Of a stretch of 64,000 nucleotides of DNA, positions 12,431-24,813 are shown piece by piece. The stretch is from Amaurobius ferox (Eukaryota > Arthropoda > Arachnida > Araneae > Amaurobiidae). Location of the stretch: positions 28,865,280 through 28,929,279 of the forward strand of contig OX578140.1 of NCBI GenBank assembly GCA_951213105.1, written 5' to 3'. Position 1 is the first letter of the stretch. Each line of letters starts with the position of its first letter. Both the position numbers and the translations under genes were made by a program. The notes beneath the pieces were generated by a model. It made no database searches and was not told the DNA's origin. It saw only the letters and a program-made list of their open reading frames with translations.

Positions 12431-14559
12431 CTAAGATTGATTTAAAAACAAACCAATGCAGTCATGTTCTATATCTGCAAGCTTCGATATGGAACTTTCC
12501 CGAAGAAATATTTGTTGTTAAATTATTTATCAAGAAGCATTTACGCTTACTATACAGCAGGTGAATTACGTGAAGTTAGTGAGACTCTGAATACAACGTC
12601 TTGGGTATTTTACTTCTCTGTTTATTCCATTTATCTTTATTTCGTCAATTTGATTTGGGTTTGTTTGTCTGATCAGCACTGATGTAGGAGATCCAACGTA
12701 TCATTTAAACAGCTCTATGCTACTTTATATATAAATTTGTGCGTAATTACTTTACTTTATTTTTCGTCATGATTTGAATAGAGTGTTTATACTTATTCAG
12801 CATGATCTCAATATAGAGGTGCCATGGAAGCAAACATTTGAACACATGATATCAGGCTTGACCTCCTACGGCTTAGTAATAAGTTGTAAATATTTGACCA
12901 CGATTGGGCGCTTTCCATGTGAACCATCTTAGGGCCCAAGGTATAGAGAATATCCAGAAAAAATATTGCTGAAATGAAACGGAAGTCTATAACGGAAGTG
13001 CCACCATATTTTTACAAATCCCGAACAGGAAACCATTGTTATAATTTCAAGAAATTGACCATGTGATCTTGGCGATAGATTCAGTGATCTTAGCGAATAC
13101 TCTGGCAAAATATCTCCAACTTGGCAAATTTTGGTAAGTTTTGAAAATTTCCCGAATTAGCTCAGTGTGTGAGTAAATTACCAAATAATTCTAACAGAAA
13201 TGAAATGTACCAGATGTACCAATATACTTTCACTGCCGAACTCACTACAGATCCAAATATATATTTTTTCAGTACTTGTATATTTTGCCGACCTCCAAAT
13301 ATGTTTTCCAATAAGTAGTAGCAAATTATTGTCATCTTCAGATAATATATACTTTATTTAAAAAACTAATTTTCAAATAGCCAATTTTATCACTTACTGT
13401 TTGTGGTTTTATTGTTTAATACCTTCTGAAAGATATTTAGCATATACGGTCCATATGTTTAGTGTATCTGAGATATTCCAGAAAACCCCAGACGAAATTC
13501 TCCATCTTATAAAAATAAAAAGGCTCAGCCTTTCGTTCTTACATAAAAGTAAAAATTCTACTATTTTTAGAACAGGCATTTCTCTTTATTTTTTACCTTG
13601 CCACTGAGAGAAACTGAATCAAGGACAAAGAATTTTTTTTTTCTTAGGTTTATAAAAAAGTTCTGAGCGTAAATCTTTAAATTCCTATTTGAAGATTGGA
13701 AACGCTGATCTTTGTTTTCATTCCAAATACGTGTTGCATTTAAAGTCTTCATAATCTTTAATTACGGATTAGATTTGTCTTGACCAGGGGAAATTTGTTA
13801 CACACAGAATTTTAAATGGCTGTTCAAGTTTTAAGGCTTGCAGTATTGTATAAATTACTGCAATGCGAAATTATAATGTTCCCTATTGTGTAGATAAATT
13901 ATAATTTCTGTGGAAATTATTGAATTCAATATTTTGATACAAAAGCAGTACTTCAGACCTCGGGGTTCATGATATCGTAAATTGATTACTCTGTTTCAGA
14001 AGTATGTAGAATTTTTTCTTTCTGTATGGAATCGTAGAAAAATTAATATTGATAAAGATTAAGCCTATCATGCTGCTTACAATTTTCAAACGCTACTGCT
14101 TCTCTGAGTCAATAAATATTTATCCACAATTCTTCTAATAGAGTTATAATTAATCATGGATTAATAATAACTTCTGCATTTTATACGAAAAAGAAAACAA
14201 AAAATTTGTTTTTATTTTAACTAAATATTTTTCAATTTGTACTCATTAAAATGAAAAAGATCTGCACTAAATATACAAAGACATAGTATACAAAACAAAA
14301 TAATGTAAACAGCATATAAGTAAGAAAACTACCAAATAATAATCATTTGCTCCTTTAAAATAATATCTAGAACAAATGAAAGTCATCATTGGTATCAACT
14401 TTTGCAAAAGAAACGTTTATATTCATTTCATACAACATTTCTGCATTTACTACAGTACAAAGCATAAAACTTTTGAACTTTCAAGGACTATATCTTACAT
14501 CTGCACTACTTAGCTTGTGGCACACATTTTAAAATAAAACTTGAAGTTGAACTTTTCGA
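12431..14559. other. AT-rich intergenic DNA
   Basis: No supported gene, RNA gene or recognisable repeat. Short open frames at 12464-12682, 13401-13607 and 13567-13752 have compositions expected by chance in AT-rich DNA. Confidence 0.5.
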
Positions 14560-15130
14560 TTAATTATCATTAACATAAAATATCTTAATATGGCCGTAAA
14601 TTCGAACATAGTAGATTTATTATTAAATTGTATATTGCATTATTGTGCCGCTATAAACCCTCCAATTATTTAGCTTTCGCGCGAGTTTTGTAAAGGAATT
14701 ATTAATTAATATAATACTCAATGGATCACACCATTTAAACATTAACAATAAAACATTTATTAACTACATAAACACTTATTAATTCATTATACAATTAATT
14801 ATTAGTTTTGGCGGGGGAATATGTGAGACCACTCAATTTGCCTAAACGTTTCTAGACCTAAAGTTATTTGAGGAACACATACCTTCAAATCTGTCTTGGA
14901 CTTTGTTAGCAGCACGTATTTGATGTCGTCTTTGTTACTAGCATTAACTCGTAGTGTAAGGCATCCACTCGTAACTTCGTCGATCATTCCGAAGTTATCT
15001 GTATAAGTCTCTCCTGTTCTTAAATCATACTTAGTATATGCTCTCGTCGTTCTTCTTCGGTCCAGGTTGTGGTTCCCTCTTTCTCGAGGGTGTCATTTTC
15101 CCCCTTGCTTTCATTTGTAGCATTGAGAGT
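14560..15130 (-). repeat. Dispersed repeat with exon-like segment, copy 1 (inverted relative to copy at 60.7 kb)
   Basis: On the minus strand this is colinear with 60670-61370. In transcription order the shared blocks are a GC-richer exon-like part, AAGGTATGTG (a good splice-donor consensus), a stretch ending in CCCC, TTAATTAATAATTC, AATAATTGGAGGGTT, GCGGCACAA and ACGGCCAT. In this copy an open frame (14802-14987 and some codons upstream) reads through the block ending at the donor-like site. I do not recognise its product. It could be an untranslated or terminal part of a transposon. Confidence 0.5.
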
Positions 15131-15419
15131 GACGCAACAAGCCCCTTTTACCATTGATTACTTATTTAACAAATGGAGCCATACCACATCCTCGTAAGGG
15201 CTCGTTCGGTCCCCTCTGCCTTGATGCTCCTAAATTTATGGTTTTCTGACCTTCAGGTTTACATGCTATAAAATCTGGCGTCATCCAGACTACAAGTATT
15301 GTTCGATGTTTTGTACACAATAAATAAACGGCATAAAACTGTCTCACCAAAACACATGTGAGATCTAATTCTGGTCTCACATTTGTTGGTCGAATTTCGC
15401 TTTATTGTGAGAATTATAG
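15131..15419 (-). pseudogene. Possible downstream part of the piggyBac remnant
   Basis: A minus-strand open frame at 15162-15380 follows the recognisable piggyBac segment. It contains a loosely similar stretch (residues near ILVVWMTPDF, then KPEGQKTI) where piggyBac transposases have their next strand and the KPEII-type motif. It is frameshifted relative to the upstream part. The match is weak and I rate it as possible only. Confidence 0.3.
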
Positions 15420-16215
15420 TGAAACATTAACGTATTTATTTTCTGCCTTTGGTTTCCATCATTTCTTTGGGAATTTCTCTTTTATTTTCTCTTAGTGTCC
15501 CCGATCATCGTCAGTTGCTTACCTTTTTCAGATCGAAACAAAGGCAGTGAACTAAACCAATTATCCCCTCTTATGTTGAAATTTGTACTTTGAATAGCCG
15601 TTATCTCTATAACGAATTTTTCATGAAGGGGCATCTTTCCATTTGGAATAGCTTTACCAAGATATGGCAGTGATGAAACCAGATAAAAAAAGTATGTGAA
15701 TTCCATAACATCACTTTTTATACCATGTTTGTCTGGCTTATTGGGGATATACATTCAGAATATCTTCCTCCACAATATCTTCTTTTAAATTATTTATCTC
15801 TTCTTCAGATGCATCAAGTTCACAGTCGTAGTCAGAGCTGTCATCTGATTTCTTTATAAACTCTATAATTTTTTCCTGTATAAGGTACCTAGACCTTCCC
15901 GCCACTTCTGAACTTTCACCGTTATATTTGTCCACTAAATTATATCTCTAAACTAATTGTCTAAACTCTAAAACATAAAAGCATTTATGAAAAATTGTTT
16001 TAAACGTTGCTACAACACTGGGTGAAAATTTACAAGCAAAGTTTCAAAAATACTACTAAAACTGACTTAAAGTAACAGCTCACATTACTGGCTGCAAGTG
16101 ACTAATCTCACATACAAGTACAAGCCATAATATTTTTATGAGTTTTACTGCCGTCTAGATACAGAAAAAAAGCCCAAGGCATGGGTGAATTTTCACCCCT
16201 AGTAGCAAAATAGGG
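15420..16215 (-). pseudogene. piggyBac-like transposase remnant and 5' end of its element
   Basis: The minus-strand reading at 15482-15754 gives a piggyBac DDE-domain signature: YIPNKPDKHGIK, then an LGK segment, then RGDNWFSSLPL with the conserved Asp. It ends with the K-R-E-I-P-type segment just after 15482. The upstream frame 15738-15935 looks like the acidic N-terminal part. The large region normally between them is missing, and frameshifts and stops follow. On plus, the element ends at 16215 with ...AAAATAGGG followed by TTAA (16216-16219). Read on minus this is TTAA then CCCTATTTTG, the expected piggyBac target and CCC start. A short inverted repeat (GGGTGAA/TTCACCC, 16181-16196) lies just inside. 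It is a dead, internally deleted copy. Confidence 0.75.
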
Positions 16216-16219
16216 TTAA

Positions 16220-17054
16220 TGCAATAATCATATATAAATACATAACAAGTAGCATCAATCTTAAAGAACTGAAATTAAATGTATAGATGTCCCACCCACC
16301 CCAAACACAAAAGCTGAAAAGTTCTGACTTTACTTCTGATCTTAGAATCATCTATCTAATCACAACTAAAAATGTCCCTTATATTTCTTGCACTTGTACG
16401 TTTCTGCAACTCTGTTATGCATCTAACTAAACTCTTACGCATTAAGGATATAATAACAATAGAACCATCCATCTTAAGTGTTCCGCTTAGCAAACGCAAT
16501 AATGGCGTTGCGAAAACTTTAAACTTAATTCGTCCACTTGAATTCAATTTAAAGAAACGGGTGTCCTGGGGAGTAAATAGAAATTAAGGACTTTGTTTCT
16601 TGGAATTTAACACTCGGTGTGTTTTGGCGAGATGTTTAGTTTTCGTGAATTATTTTTAAATACTAAAAGAAAAAGAGCATTTAGTTCTTAAAGTAGCAAA
16701 TTAACACCAACACTACAGAAAAATAGCTATTATTACTTTTTACTTTTTCTATTGCAAGATTCCTTCATAAGTCCATGCATCCCCTTAACTTTCTATTAAA
16801 ATATTTTAGAGCGGAAAAATCATGGTCAACTAATAGTAAAACGACAAACCGTTATCCTTTGGGAAATTTTGAAGTTCCTCTAGCGGCAAATTGAAGAAGT
16901 TAAAATTACTTTCACAAAAACGAAGATAGACGAAAATGTCCATTTAAAAAGTTGTAGAAAGCTCTCTATTTAGTATGAAAAGACGGGAGGTTTGCACATA
17001 ATGTGCTACATGTATGGCAAAAAATGATGCCAACTAAAAGAGATAATTATTTTA
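16220..17054. other. AT-rich intergenic DNA
   Basis: No gene or repeat I can support. Confidence 0.5.
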
Positions 17055-17069
17055 CTGAATCATGTGTCT

Positions 17070-17443
17070 ACCCCCCCCCCCAGGGGGCGTCGCCAAGATT
17101 ACAGTGGTCGGATCTTAGGTCTGTACCTCTGGTCCTCCGTCTGCTGGGGGAAAATTAATCGGGTTACCTGTTCGGTGATGAGCTGGCCGTCGTACCAGTG
17201 AGTCGTTCAGGCCCCGACTCTTCCAGGTGGTCGAGCCCATGGACTGCGCCTATTCATGACCTGAGCCAAGGGCCGACAGGTGGCTGATGTCGAGCTTGGC
17301 GGACGCTCTCTCGGACCCTGCCCGGTGAATGATTTCGCCAAGTCAGCGACCTGGCTGCGACTCCGCTGGAATGGAGATTGAACTTCGTGACTGGCCGAAT
17401 TATGGGCGTAAACCTCATCGGTCGTCTGGCCAGTTGCTTTAAT
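17070..17443 (-). mobile_element. GC-rich SINE-like retroposon with 15-bp target duplication
   Basis: Exactly bounded by the perfect direct repeat CTGAATCATGTGTCT at 17055-17069 and 17444-17458. The 374-bp insert is strongly GC-rich in AT-rich surroundings. Orientation is inferred. On minus, the right end reads ACTGGCCAGACGACCG and, about 45 bases later, GTTCAATCTCCATTCC, which could be a decayed tRNA A/B box pair. The left end is a run of eleven C, that is, poly(G) at the minus 3' end. I do not recognise the family. The reading frame at 17207-17452 is incidental. Confidence 0.75.
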
Positions 17444-17458
17444 CTGAATCATGTGTCT

Positions 17459-20248
17459 GGCATTTTTATTACAACATTTATTTTTACTGCTAAAAGGATA
17501 GTTTAAAATAAATTAAAATTAGCTTATTTCTCTGGTAATCATTTTTGCATTTATATTTCTCGTCATTTCCTTCAGAAGTACTTCAGTATAACGAGCCAAT
17601 TGCATAATTATCGCTTTTCGTTTATTTCATTCTTTATCATCTGGTACAAGTTATGTGCAAATCATACGTAATTCTGCACTAAATGAAGAATGCTGTACAA
17701 CTTTGCAATTTAAAACGTTCGTCTATCTTACTCAGTATTTGAGTTAGGAATTCTAACTTTTTCAATTTGCCGCTCGAGGCGCTTCAAATTATCTCAATCG
17801 ATATCGATGAGTTGCTTCCCTATTAGTGGACTCTGCTTTTGCAAATTTGGAACACATGAATTGAAAGTTAAAGATATATATAAGGACACGTGGCGGAATC
17901 TTGAATACATGGCATAGTGTATAATATTGGATTGGGGCCTTAAATTAAAATTAGAATTTTCGGTAAGTTCAATGTATTTAGTAATAAGTGTTCCTAGAAA
18001 GACATTTCATCCTTGTCAGCAGCATTTCAGCCTTTGTCAAAGAAAATCTACCCATATACCACACATGATCCTAGCAATGCTTTATAGCCGTTGAAAAGGT
18101 CCATTATCGTTCCATCCCATTAGAGACAGTCATGGGATGTTGCAGTCATAATCCCTGTGACAAATGAACTTTGTTTACGTGCTGCTGCTAAATCGCATAT
18201 TATTGTCACCTCTCTAAAAGCTCAGTATCAATATGTCAGAGCACCAAATGCAAAAAACTCATGTATACAAGTTTGACCATGCTAAATCAAAAGCTGAAAT
18301 CCATTTTTCAAATTAACCTTTGGGCTTGGAGAAATAATCACTTAAAGTTTGACCAATTTTGTTATTTTTGTGATAATATTCTCAAACCAAAAGTATTACC
18401 ACAACATAATGCATAGTCATGAGATTTTAAGGCCTGAATAAATAAAAGAAAAACTGCATTCCGCTCATGAAGTTAGATATTAGACCACCTCCATGATTCA
18501 GCTGAATAGGATAGTTAATATTGAAAAGTCATCCCAATTTAAAAATGCAGAATATCATTAGTAAACCATAGAGTAAGAGATACTTTGTTCCTGTTTTACC
18601 TTCAAATTCACTTTATAAACAATGTAATTAATGCAAACAAGATTAATCAACGGAAATTGAAAACTTAAGATAAAATGTTTGTGGTATGAAACTTGATACA
18701 TTTTTTTTGTTAGAGGGTCTAGATGAGCGTAAATTATTTGCGTCATGTTAGGGATGGTATAGTATATATTTTTTGAAAGAGAGTTATATAAGACATAGTA
18801 ATAATGAATGGCAGAGGGGTATTATGATTGTCATGTGCATATGGATATTAGGAGTGGATGGAATTGTCGGCTGGAGTGGATATGAGCCAGTTCCTGTTTC
18901 CCATGAAAGAATGTGGTGTACTTGGACGGCTGTAGCGCCCAATGTGCGTAGACTTTACTGATTTTGTTACATTGCAGAGCTGTTTCATTGAGATGTTTAC
19001 GCGATGTTACATTTTAGAATATTGAGCTGCTTTTCTACATTATTTTATATTATTCACTAATTTTACATCAGAAATTGGTGGCTCTGTGTCCCAATATTTT
19101 TAGAGGTCCATCGTATGTCGATATCACTGTACACCTTTCACAATTTGTGTTTTAACATTAAAATTTTAAGTTGAGGCTCCCAAAATTAAAGGGAACAAGG
19201 CCTCGGTCAAATATCTTTTACATTTTAGCATCATTGTTTGTTTCTTTTTCTTCACTGATATCATTATAAATAATATTACTAGTTATGGGACCTCGAATTT
19301 AAAATTCCCGAATCCAAAGCTCAATATCTTTTGGACAATCTCCCTTTTTCATGTCGATATCATTAAATAAATATAGCAACTGGCATAATTATAATTAAAA
19401 ATATATTTTGCCAGCTACTAGAATTCAAGTTTCAATATATTGAGGATTCCCGTCTAAAATAGCATTATAAATGTTTTTCTACTTTCTACTCGTATACTTA
19501 TGATTAAAATGCCAGTTGTGGATCCTTAAAATCAAAGTCCTTAAAGTTCTAATCTAGGATTTTATCCTTGTCGACCACTATGTTACGTTTGCAACTACCT
19601 GAAATGATTACTATTTTGACTTAAATACTTTTAAATAACGAGGCCCAAAGGGACAGATAATCAACATTTTTGGAATCCCTTTCATGTATACTGAATTACA
19701 CATCATTCGCTCATTCGCTATTTGTATAATTATGATTAACATTGTCAATTTAAGGCTCGAATACACAGTCGTGGGCTCTAAATTCACCCATGTCACAAAA
19801 GCAATATCCTACGCAGGATCTCAAAAAGAGGAGGCGATAAGCAAAAGATTAGATCCAATAGAATCATCTGTCAAAATTATTGATCAAATGTTTTTATTTA
19901 CAAAATTTACAAATAAAAAAATATCCCTTTCTAAAACTATAAATTGCAATCAAGCAGTTCTTTAAAAATTCAAAAATTTGAAACCCGAAAACACTGCACT
20001 TTAAAAGGGGCAATTAATTTTAAAAAATGTCTTTAGTTCAAAGCCTCTACACAATTAAATAACGTTGATACTGCATTCCTTGGAACTAGAGAAAACAAAA
20101 TACCTCTCTTAATTCAGTCACCTGCATTTAGTATGCACATGTATAAATAAAATATGAGTACTTAATATAATAAGAGTACTTAAAGTAAACAAATATTAAT
20201 TTACCCTTTGTGTGACATATATTATTCTCCATTAGAAATTTAAAATTT
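17459..20248. other. AT-rich intergenic DNA with vague degenerate periodicity
   Basis: No supported gene. Between about 19080 and 19850 similar phrases recur (TCGATATCATTA..., GGCATAATTATAATTAA against GTATAATTATGATTAA, and GGCTC...AAATT...TCAATAT). This suggests a very old tandem repeat with a unit of a few hundred bases, too diverged for me to delimit. Confidence 0.4.
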
Positions 20249-20605
20249 CCTCCGCTGTTTTAGTAATTGTAATGAAAAACTCTTTGAAAATTTAAACACA
20301 TTTTGGCACTTATCATCAAGCTCAGTAGAGTGTTTAGTACTTACTTAAACAATGTACTTATTTAGACGGTTTTAGATTATTCGGATGGGTATGACTTAAA
20401 GAAACGTCTACTCAAGATGGATCGAATCGTCAGTGCAGTTAAATACGCATTCTTAAGCTTGTTTATATAATTTCACGTAAATTATTACAAATTTATACAA
20501 ATTTGCTCAAAACCGTGGCCTTAAGGGGTCTGGGACTGAAAATGTTATTTTTCTTATTTATGAATAGTTCTATACAAAAATATTTCCACAAGTCATTTAT
20601 CTGAG

Positions 20606-20990
20606 GCCAACGGCCGTACCGTGCTGAAAACACCGGTTCCCGTTAAATCACCAAAGTCAGGCAGCATCGGGCGCGGTTAGTACTTGGGTGGGTTACCACC
20701 TGGGAACACCGCGTGCTGTTGGCATATTTCGGACGCGGTAGCCCGTTGGTTTGCGCGCTGGATTTGCACGTTGCTACAACTGTCGCTGTGTTCATGCGGA
20801 GTACGATCACGTTAAACATGTGGGTCCATAAGTCATTCCGAGAGGTTGGTGGTAAGGGAAGGAGGGTACGGTCCCTGTGGAAGCCTCCCCCACTAGGTTC
20901 CGGTCTAAATTGGGTGGCGCTTCCCGACCGTCCAAACAGCTACCTTACACCTTTCTGGTATGTCGTACTGTCTGGGTCTCAACAACAACA
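20606..20990 (+). mobile_element. Composite SINE with 5S rRNA-derived head and tRNA-SINE body
   Basis: Positions 20606-20724 are a 5S rRNA-like sequence. They start GCCAACGGCC, contain CACCGGTTCCCGTTAAATCA and GGTTAGTACTTGGGTGGG (the box C region), and end CGCGTGCTGTTGGC, 119 bases in all. Substitutions in the box A/loop region (AGTCAGGCAGC where animal 5S has AGTTAAGCAGC) argue against a working 5S gene. From about 20730 a decayed tRNA-like A box (TAGCCCGTTGGTTTGCGCGC) and the body of the SINE family at 1-197 and 5399-5689 follow, ending in a CAA-repeat tail. The whole is bracketed by the 12-base direct repeat ACAAGTCATTTA (20588-20599, 20991-21002). Block B has the empty site at about 39272-39283. 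Confidence 0.85.
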
Positions 20991-21002
20991 ACAAGTCATT
21001 TA

Positions 21003-24000
21003 ACTTTAATAGGTGTAATTTGCTGTGTAAAATAAATAAAAATGAATAACATACTTAGAATAAAAATTCAAATGTAAATAAAAATTTTTAATGTTTAAAA
21101 TGATTCCATTGAAGGAGCTAATACATAGATTCAAATCCAGAAAATTAACATTATTACTAATGGATTGTTCATTTGATAACAATTTCAAATTGTCCGGATA
21201 GAAATATATTAGAATAAAAAAATTTCTATGAATCTACAATGGATAAACTTATATTCACAGCTACCTGCAAGGTTTCGTTACTTTTAATAGTTTTCTTAAA
21301 AGTCTTCGGCTATTCTATGGTGATGAAGCACTGAGCACACAAAAAGAGCAAAGCCTATCTATGAATGCTGTTATCTGCAATGAAACAGAGCTGAAATACA
21401 TCCTGTTTGCTTAAACATGAAAATTACAAACAAAATTAAGTTCAAGTACTTCACATAAAATATTTTAATATAAAATTTTATCTTAATCTATGAATTACTA
21501 TTTTCTAATTATAATTGTCAATAGTTTACATTTAGAAAAACAAAGTCTCAAAGGGGTGTCCCGAAAAAGTTTCAAAAATTCTCCATATACGCTGCGTACG
21601 GTGATAGCGTTCTCATAAGTAATATTTTTTCACTATGGAATATATTATAAAAGATCTCAAATGTCAAATAATTTTGCCTTATACTCAAAACCTAATCGAT
21701 TCGCAGAGTTCTTACAGAGATTCTTTTGCAATTGGCGAGCTGCTATTCAGCTATTCTATGCTAACAGAGCATTGAGAGCACAAAAAAGAGCAAAGTTCAT
21801 CTATAGATACTGTTATTTACAATATACCGAAGATCCTAATGCGCGGTTAAACATGAAAATTTCAAAGTTCCAGTATTTTAGATAACTTTCCTTTTAATAT
21901 AAAATTTCGTCTCAATAAATAAATAATTTTTTTCCAGTTACGGATGTTAACACTTTTACATTTGGAAGAACATAATTTCAAAGGCCTTATAAACATACGC
22001 GAAGGATGTTATATCATGCAACTCCGTCAAAATCTTAATCTCGAAAATTTTCGAGAAAAAAAACGCTGTTGAATACGATATGAAAAAGAAAAATATTTTT
22101 TAAATATACATACATTACTCAACATTTCATATTGTATATTTAAAACACTTTCTCTTTTGAAATGAATTTAAATTGTTTCATACATTACATATGAAATTTA
22201 AATGGGCATATTCAAATACACGTGACACTAAATAAAAACTTTCAAACATACTTGTAACTTTTATATATGAAAATTACAGCTACAAAGCTCTTCATATACA
22301 TCTTTTTTATCCTGATGATATTACGGATAAAAACGTAATTAAAAAAACTTACTTAATTTCATTTAGGGCATTAAAACAAAATAAAGTTAAGTAAGCACAC
22401 GACTTCTATTATAGTAATCATTTTTATGAAACCTGGAGTTCAAAATAAAATATAAAGGGGTAAAGAATGTTTAATATAAATAAATAATTATTACTTAAAA
22501 TTTTAAGTAAAATTAGAAGTGAAATTATTTTTGGTAGATGATAGTAATATTTAAATGAGATTTTATTTTAAATATTCCCGTAAAACAAGATATGTATAAC
22601 TTACTTTCTTCATAATCAATCGCCCTGTCACTGTAGATAACAGCACTCATGGACCGGTTTGACGATTCTGCGTTCGTCAGTATAAAATAGCCGGTACCTG
22701 CAATGAAAGTAAGAAAACTTGCTATATACCGAAATTTAGAGAACCTCTACGGACTGCGCTAAATTTATTCCTACCACGCCATTCCTTTCAAATTTCTTTA
22801 AAACAGTATTTAATTTTGTCTAAATTGCAACGGTCATGTTCATACCATATAGTCATTTTGCACTTTTGTAACACAAATAACTGCCTATGCTCATAAATCT
22901 TGGATAACACATTTTCAATATGAAGCCATCAAAAGTAATACCCTCTCATTTTTACATATATACAATGACTTGTATCTGTAAGCCTTTGAAGTGTTTTCAT
23001 TGAGCTTAAAAACTGGATGCTGAAATTGCGTGCTTAAGTGGATATCCTTGATTTTGGAAAATGTTTGACAACAAAAGGAAATTTAGTTGTCATACCAGAA
23101 CCCATCTAGGAGATACATCGATTGACGATAACGATAAAATCGATAAAATCACTTATTATTAGACACTTTTGAAAATTAACTTTCTTTTTATGTTAAAAAG
23201 GTTATCATAGAAACGGTACATGATTTTTGATACATCCTCAAAAGGCGCAGAAGCCATAGACATTTAGTGTATAAAATTGATTAAATTTTTTTCTGGTTAG
23301 CTGTTAAATAGTGTGTTAAATGTTCTGTAGCTATAAAATTATATTAGTTAGTGTCCTTGGACTTAAAACAATATTAGACAATTTATCACAAATCAATCTC
23401 TGTCACCATTCAAATTCTCTCTACATACTCTATGTTTCATCATCTTTTTCAATTCATTTCTGAACAATATGAGAGAATAGAAACCACAATATAATTTGAA
23501 GGATATAACACATAAAGTTCTGACGAGTGTTCTTTCTATTTTCCGAGTCGTCAAGTTTCTTATAGATTAATGATGAAATTTAATACATAGTATCTTTAAT
23601 ACAGTTATTATACATTAGCCTAGGATATCCATTACCTTCAGCACTTTATATCGGAAACACATAGCATTAGTTTTTGATAATAGTAGCTTTTTGCAAAAAG
23701 GTTAAGGACTATAATAAGAGAGTAACTGTGATTTCATGTGATTTAAAATTTGCAGTACAATATATTTAGTTTGTTAATTATAATTGTTTTTATGTTCTAC
23801 GTAAAATTAAACGTCTTTATGAAGTTAGTATATGTATTCAAAGGGATACCCCATGATATTGAAAAATGTGAATGTTACGTTCAAGAAAATTACTTTGTAT
23901 GAAAATATCGTTTAATATTTTATACTCATAATTCAGTTTTTACTTTCATTTATACAGTTGAAAGTTATTGATAAAGACTGCCGTTGTGAAAATTCTGTGT

Positions 24001-24356
24001 ATCTGGGCTATATATAAATACTTCTATAACTGCAGTAATGGTCACATTTAGTGCAAAATGCAACTTTTTGTTAAATAGCTAATTTGTAATTGTCTGTTCA
24101 AACGTTAAAAAAATTGCATTGTTTTCTAAGTTTTACAGTAAAACCTGCTGATACCTCAAATACATTTACAGTAAGATATTAGTAGAAATAAGACATTCTA
24201 AGAAGTCTGTGAGACATTCTATTGGATACAAATGCAATTAATTTCTGCAAAATAAATACATGGTTGGTATAAATGCATAAAAGTCTGCTTAATTGTAGGT
24301 ATAAGCGGCATCCTCCCTCTTCAATATAAAAAGAACATCAACAAAGACAAAGAAAC
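21003..24356. other. Block A non-coding flank upstream of GR1
   Basis: Non-coding and colinear with 39284-44527 of block B. It contains an internal repeat: 21300-21520 and 21730-21930 share GCA(T/C)TGAG(A/C)..., CACAAAAA(A)GAGCAAAG and TTAAACATGAAAATT in the same order, so one segment of about 430 bp was tandemly duplicated before the A/B event (B shows both at about 39600-39760 and 40000-40170). No gene seen. Confidence 0.6.
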
Positions 24357-24773
24357 GTAAGTTTAATAAATTTCACCATAACATGAAATATATCGTAAGA
24401 GATCAATTTAACCAAGCGATTTCTATTACTTTTTACATCTTTCGACGAGATATTTAAATGCATTAAAGATTTATTTTTACTGTTCATATACTAGAATTTT
24501 ATAATTTTTCTGTACTTCACTATCTTTTACTTTTAATATGCAGACGTGTTTGGTTCATAATAGCCTTTTATAGTTTGGACCAAAAACTTATCTATCCATC
24601 AAAATGGATGGCCTACAACTTTGAAACTAAACCGTAAGTTGCGTAACTTTTACCACCTACTGTTCATAGAAACATCTCTGTTGAAAAGAACAGTAATTTT
24701 GATGAAAACAGTATTTTCTAGTCTTTCGGGTAACCACAAATGCAATCAGACTTATCACGTTTTAGTAAGACAG
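24357..24773 (+). other. Probable 5' UTR intron of GR1
   Basis: The donor-like AAAC|GTAAGT at 24357 follows a stretch conserved with block B (GCGGCATCCTCCCTCTTCAA then ATATAAAAAG). The acceptor-like GTAAGACAG|TTTC ends at 24773, 40 bases before the ATG. The same pair is present for GR3 at 44528 (GTATGT) and 44941. It is inferred from consensus and conservation only. Confidence 0.4.
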
Positions 24774-24813
24774 TTTCATTTCTAAAACTTCAATTTTCCA
24801 CATCAAGTGCAAT

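Noticed and set aside
17207..17452. 81-codon minus-strand frame
   Set aside because: It lies within the bounded GC-rich retroposon and crosses its target duplication, so it is incidental.
20606..20724. A functional 5S rRNA gene
   Set aside because: Substitutions in conserved internal-promoter positions, only one copy, direct fusion to a SINE body and a shared target duplication all point to a retroposed composite.
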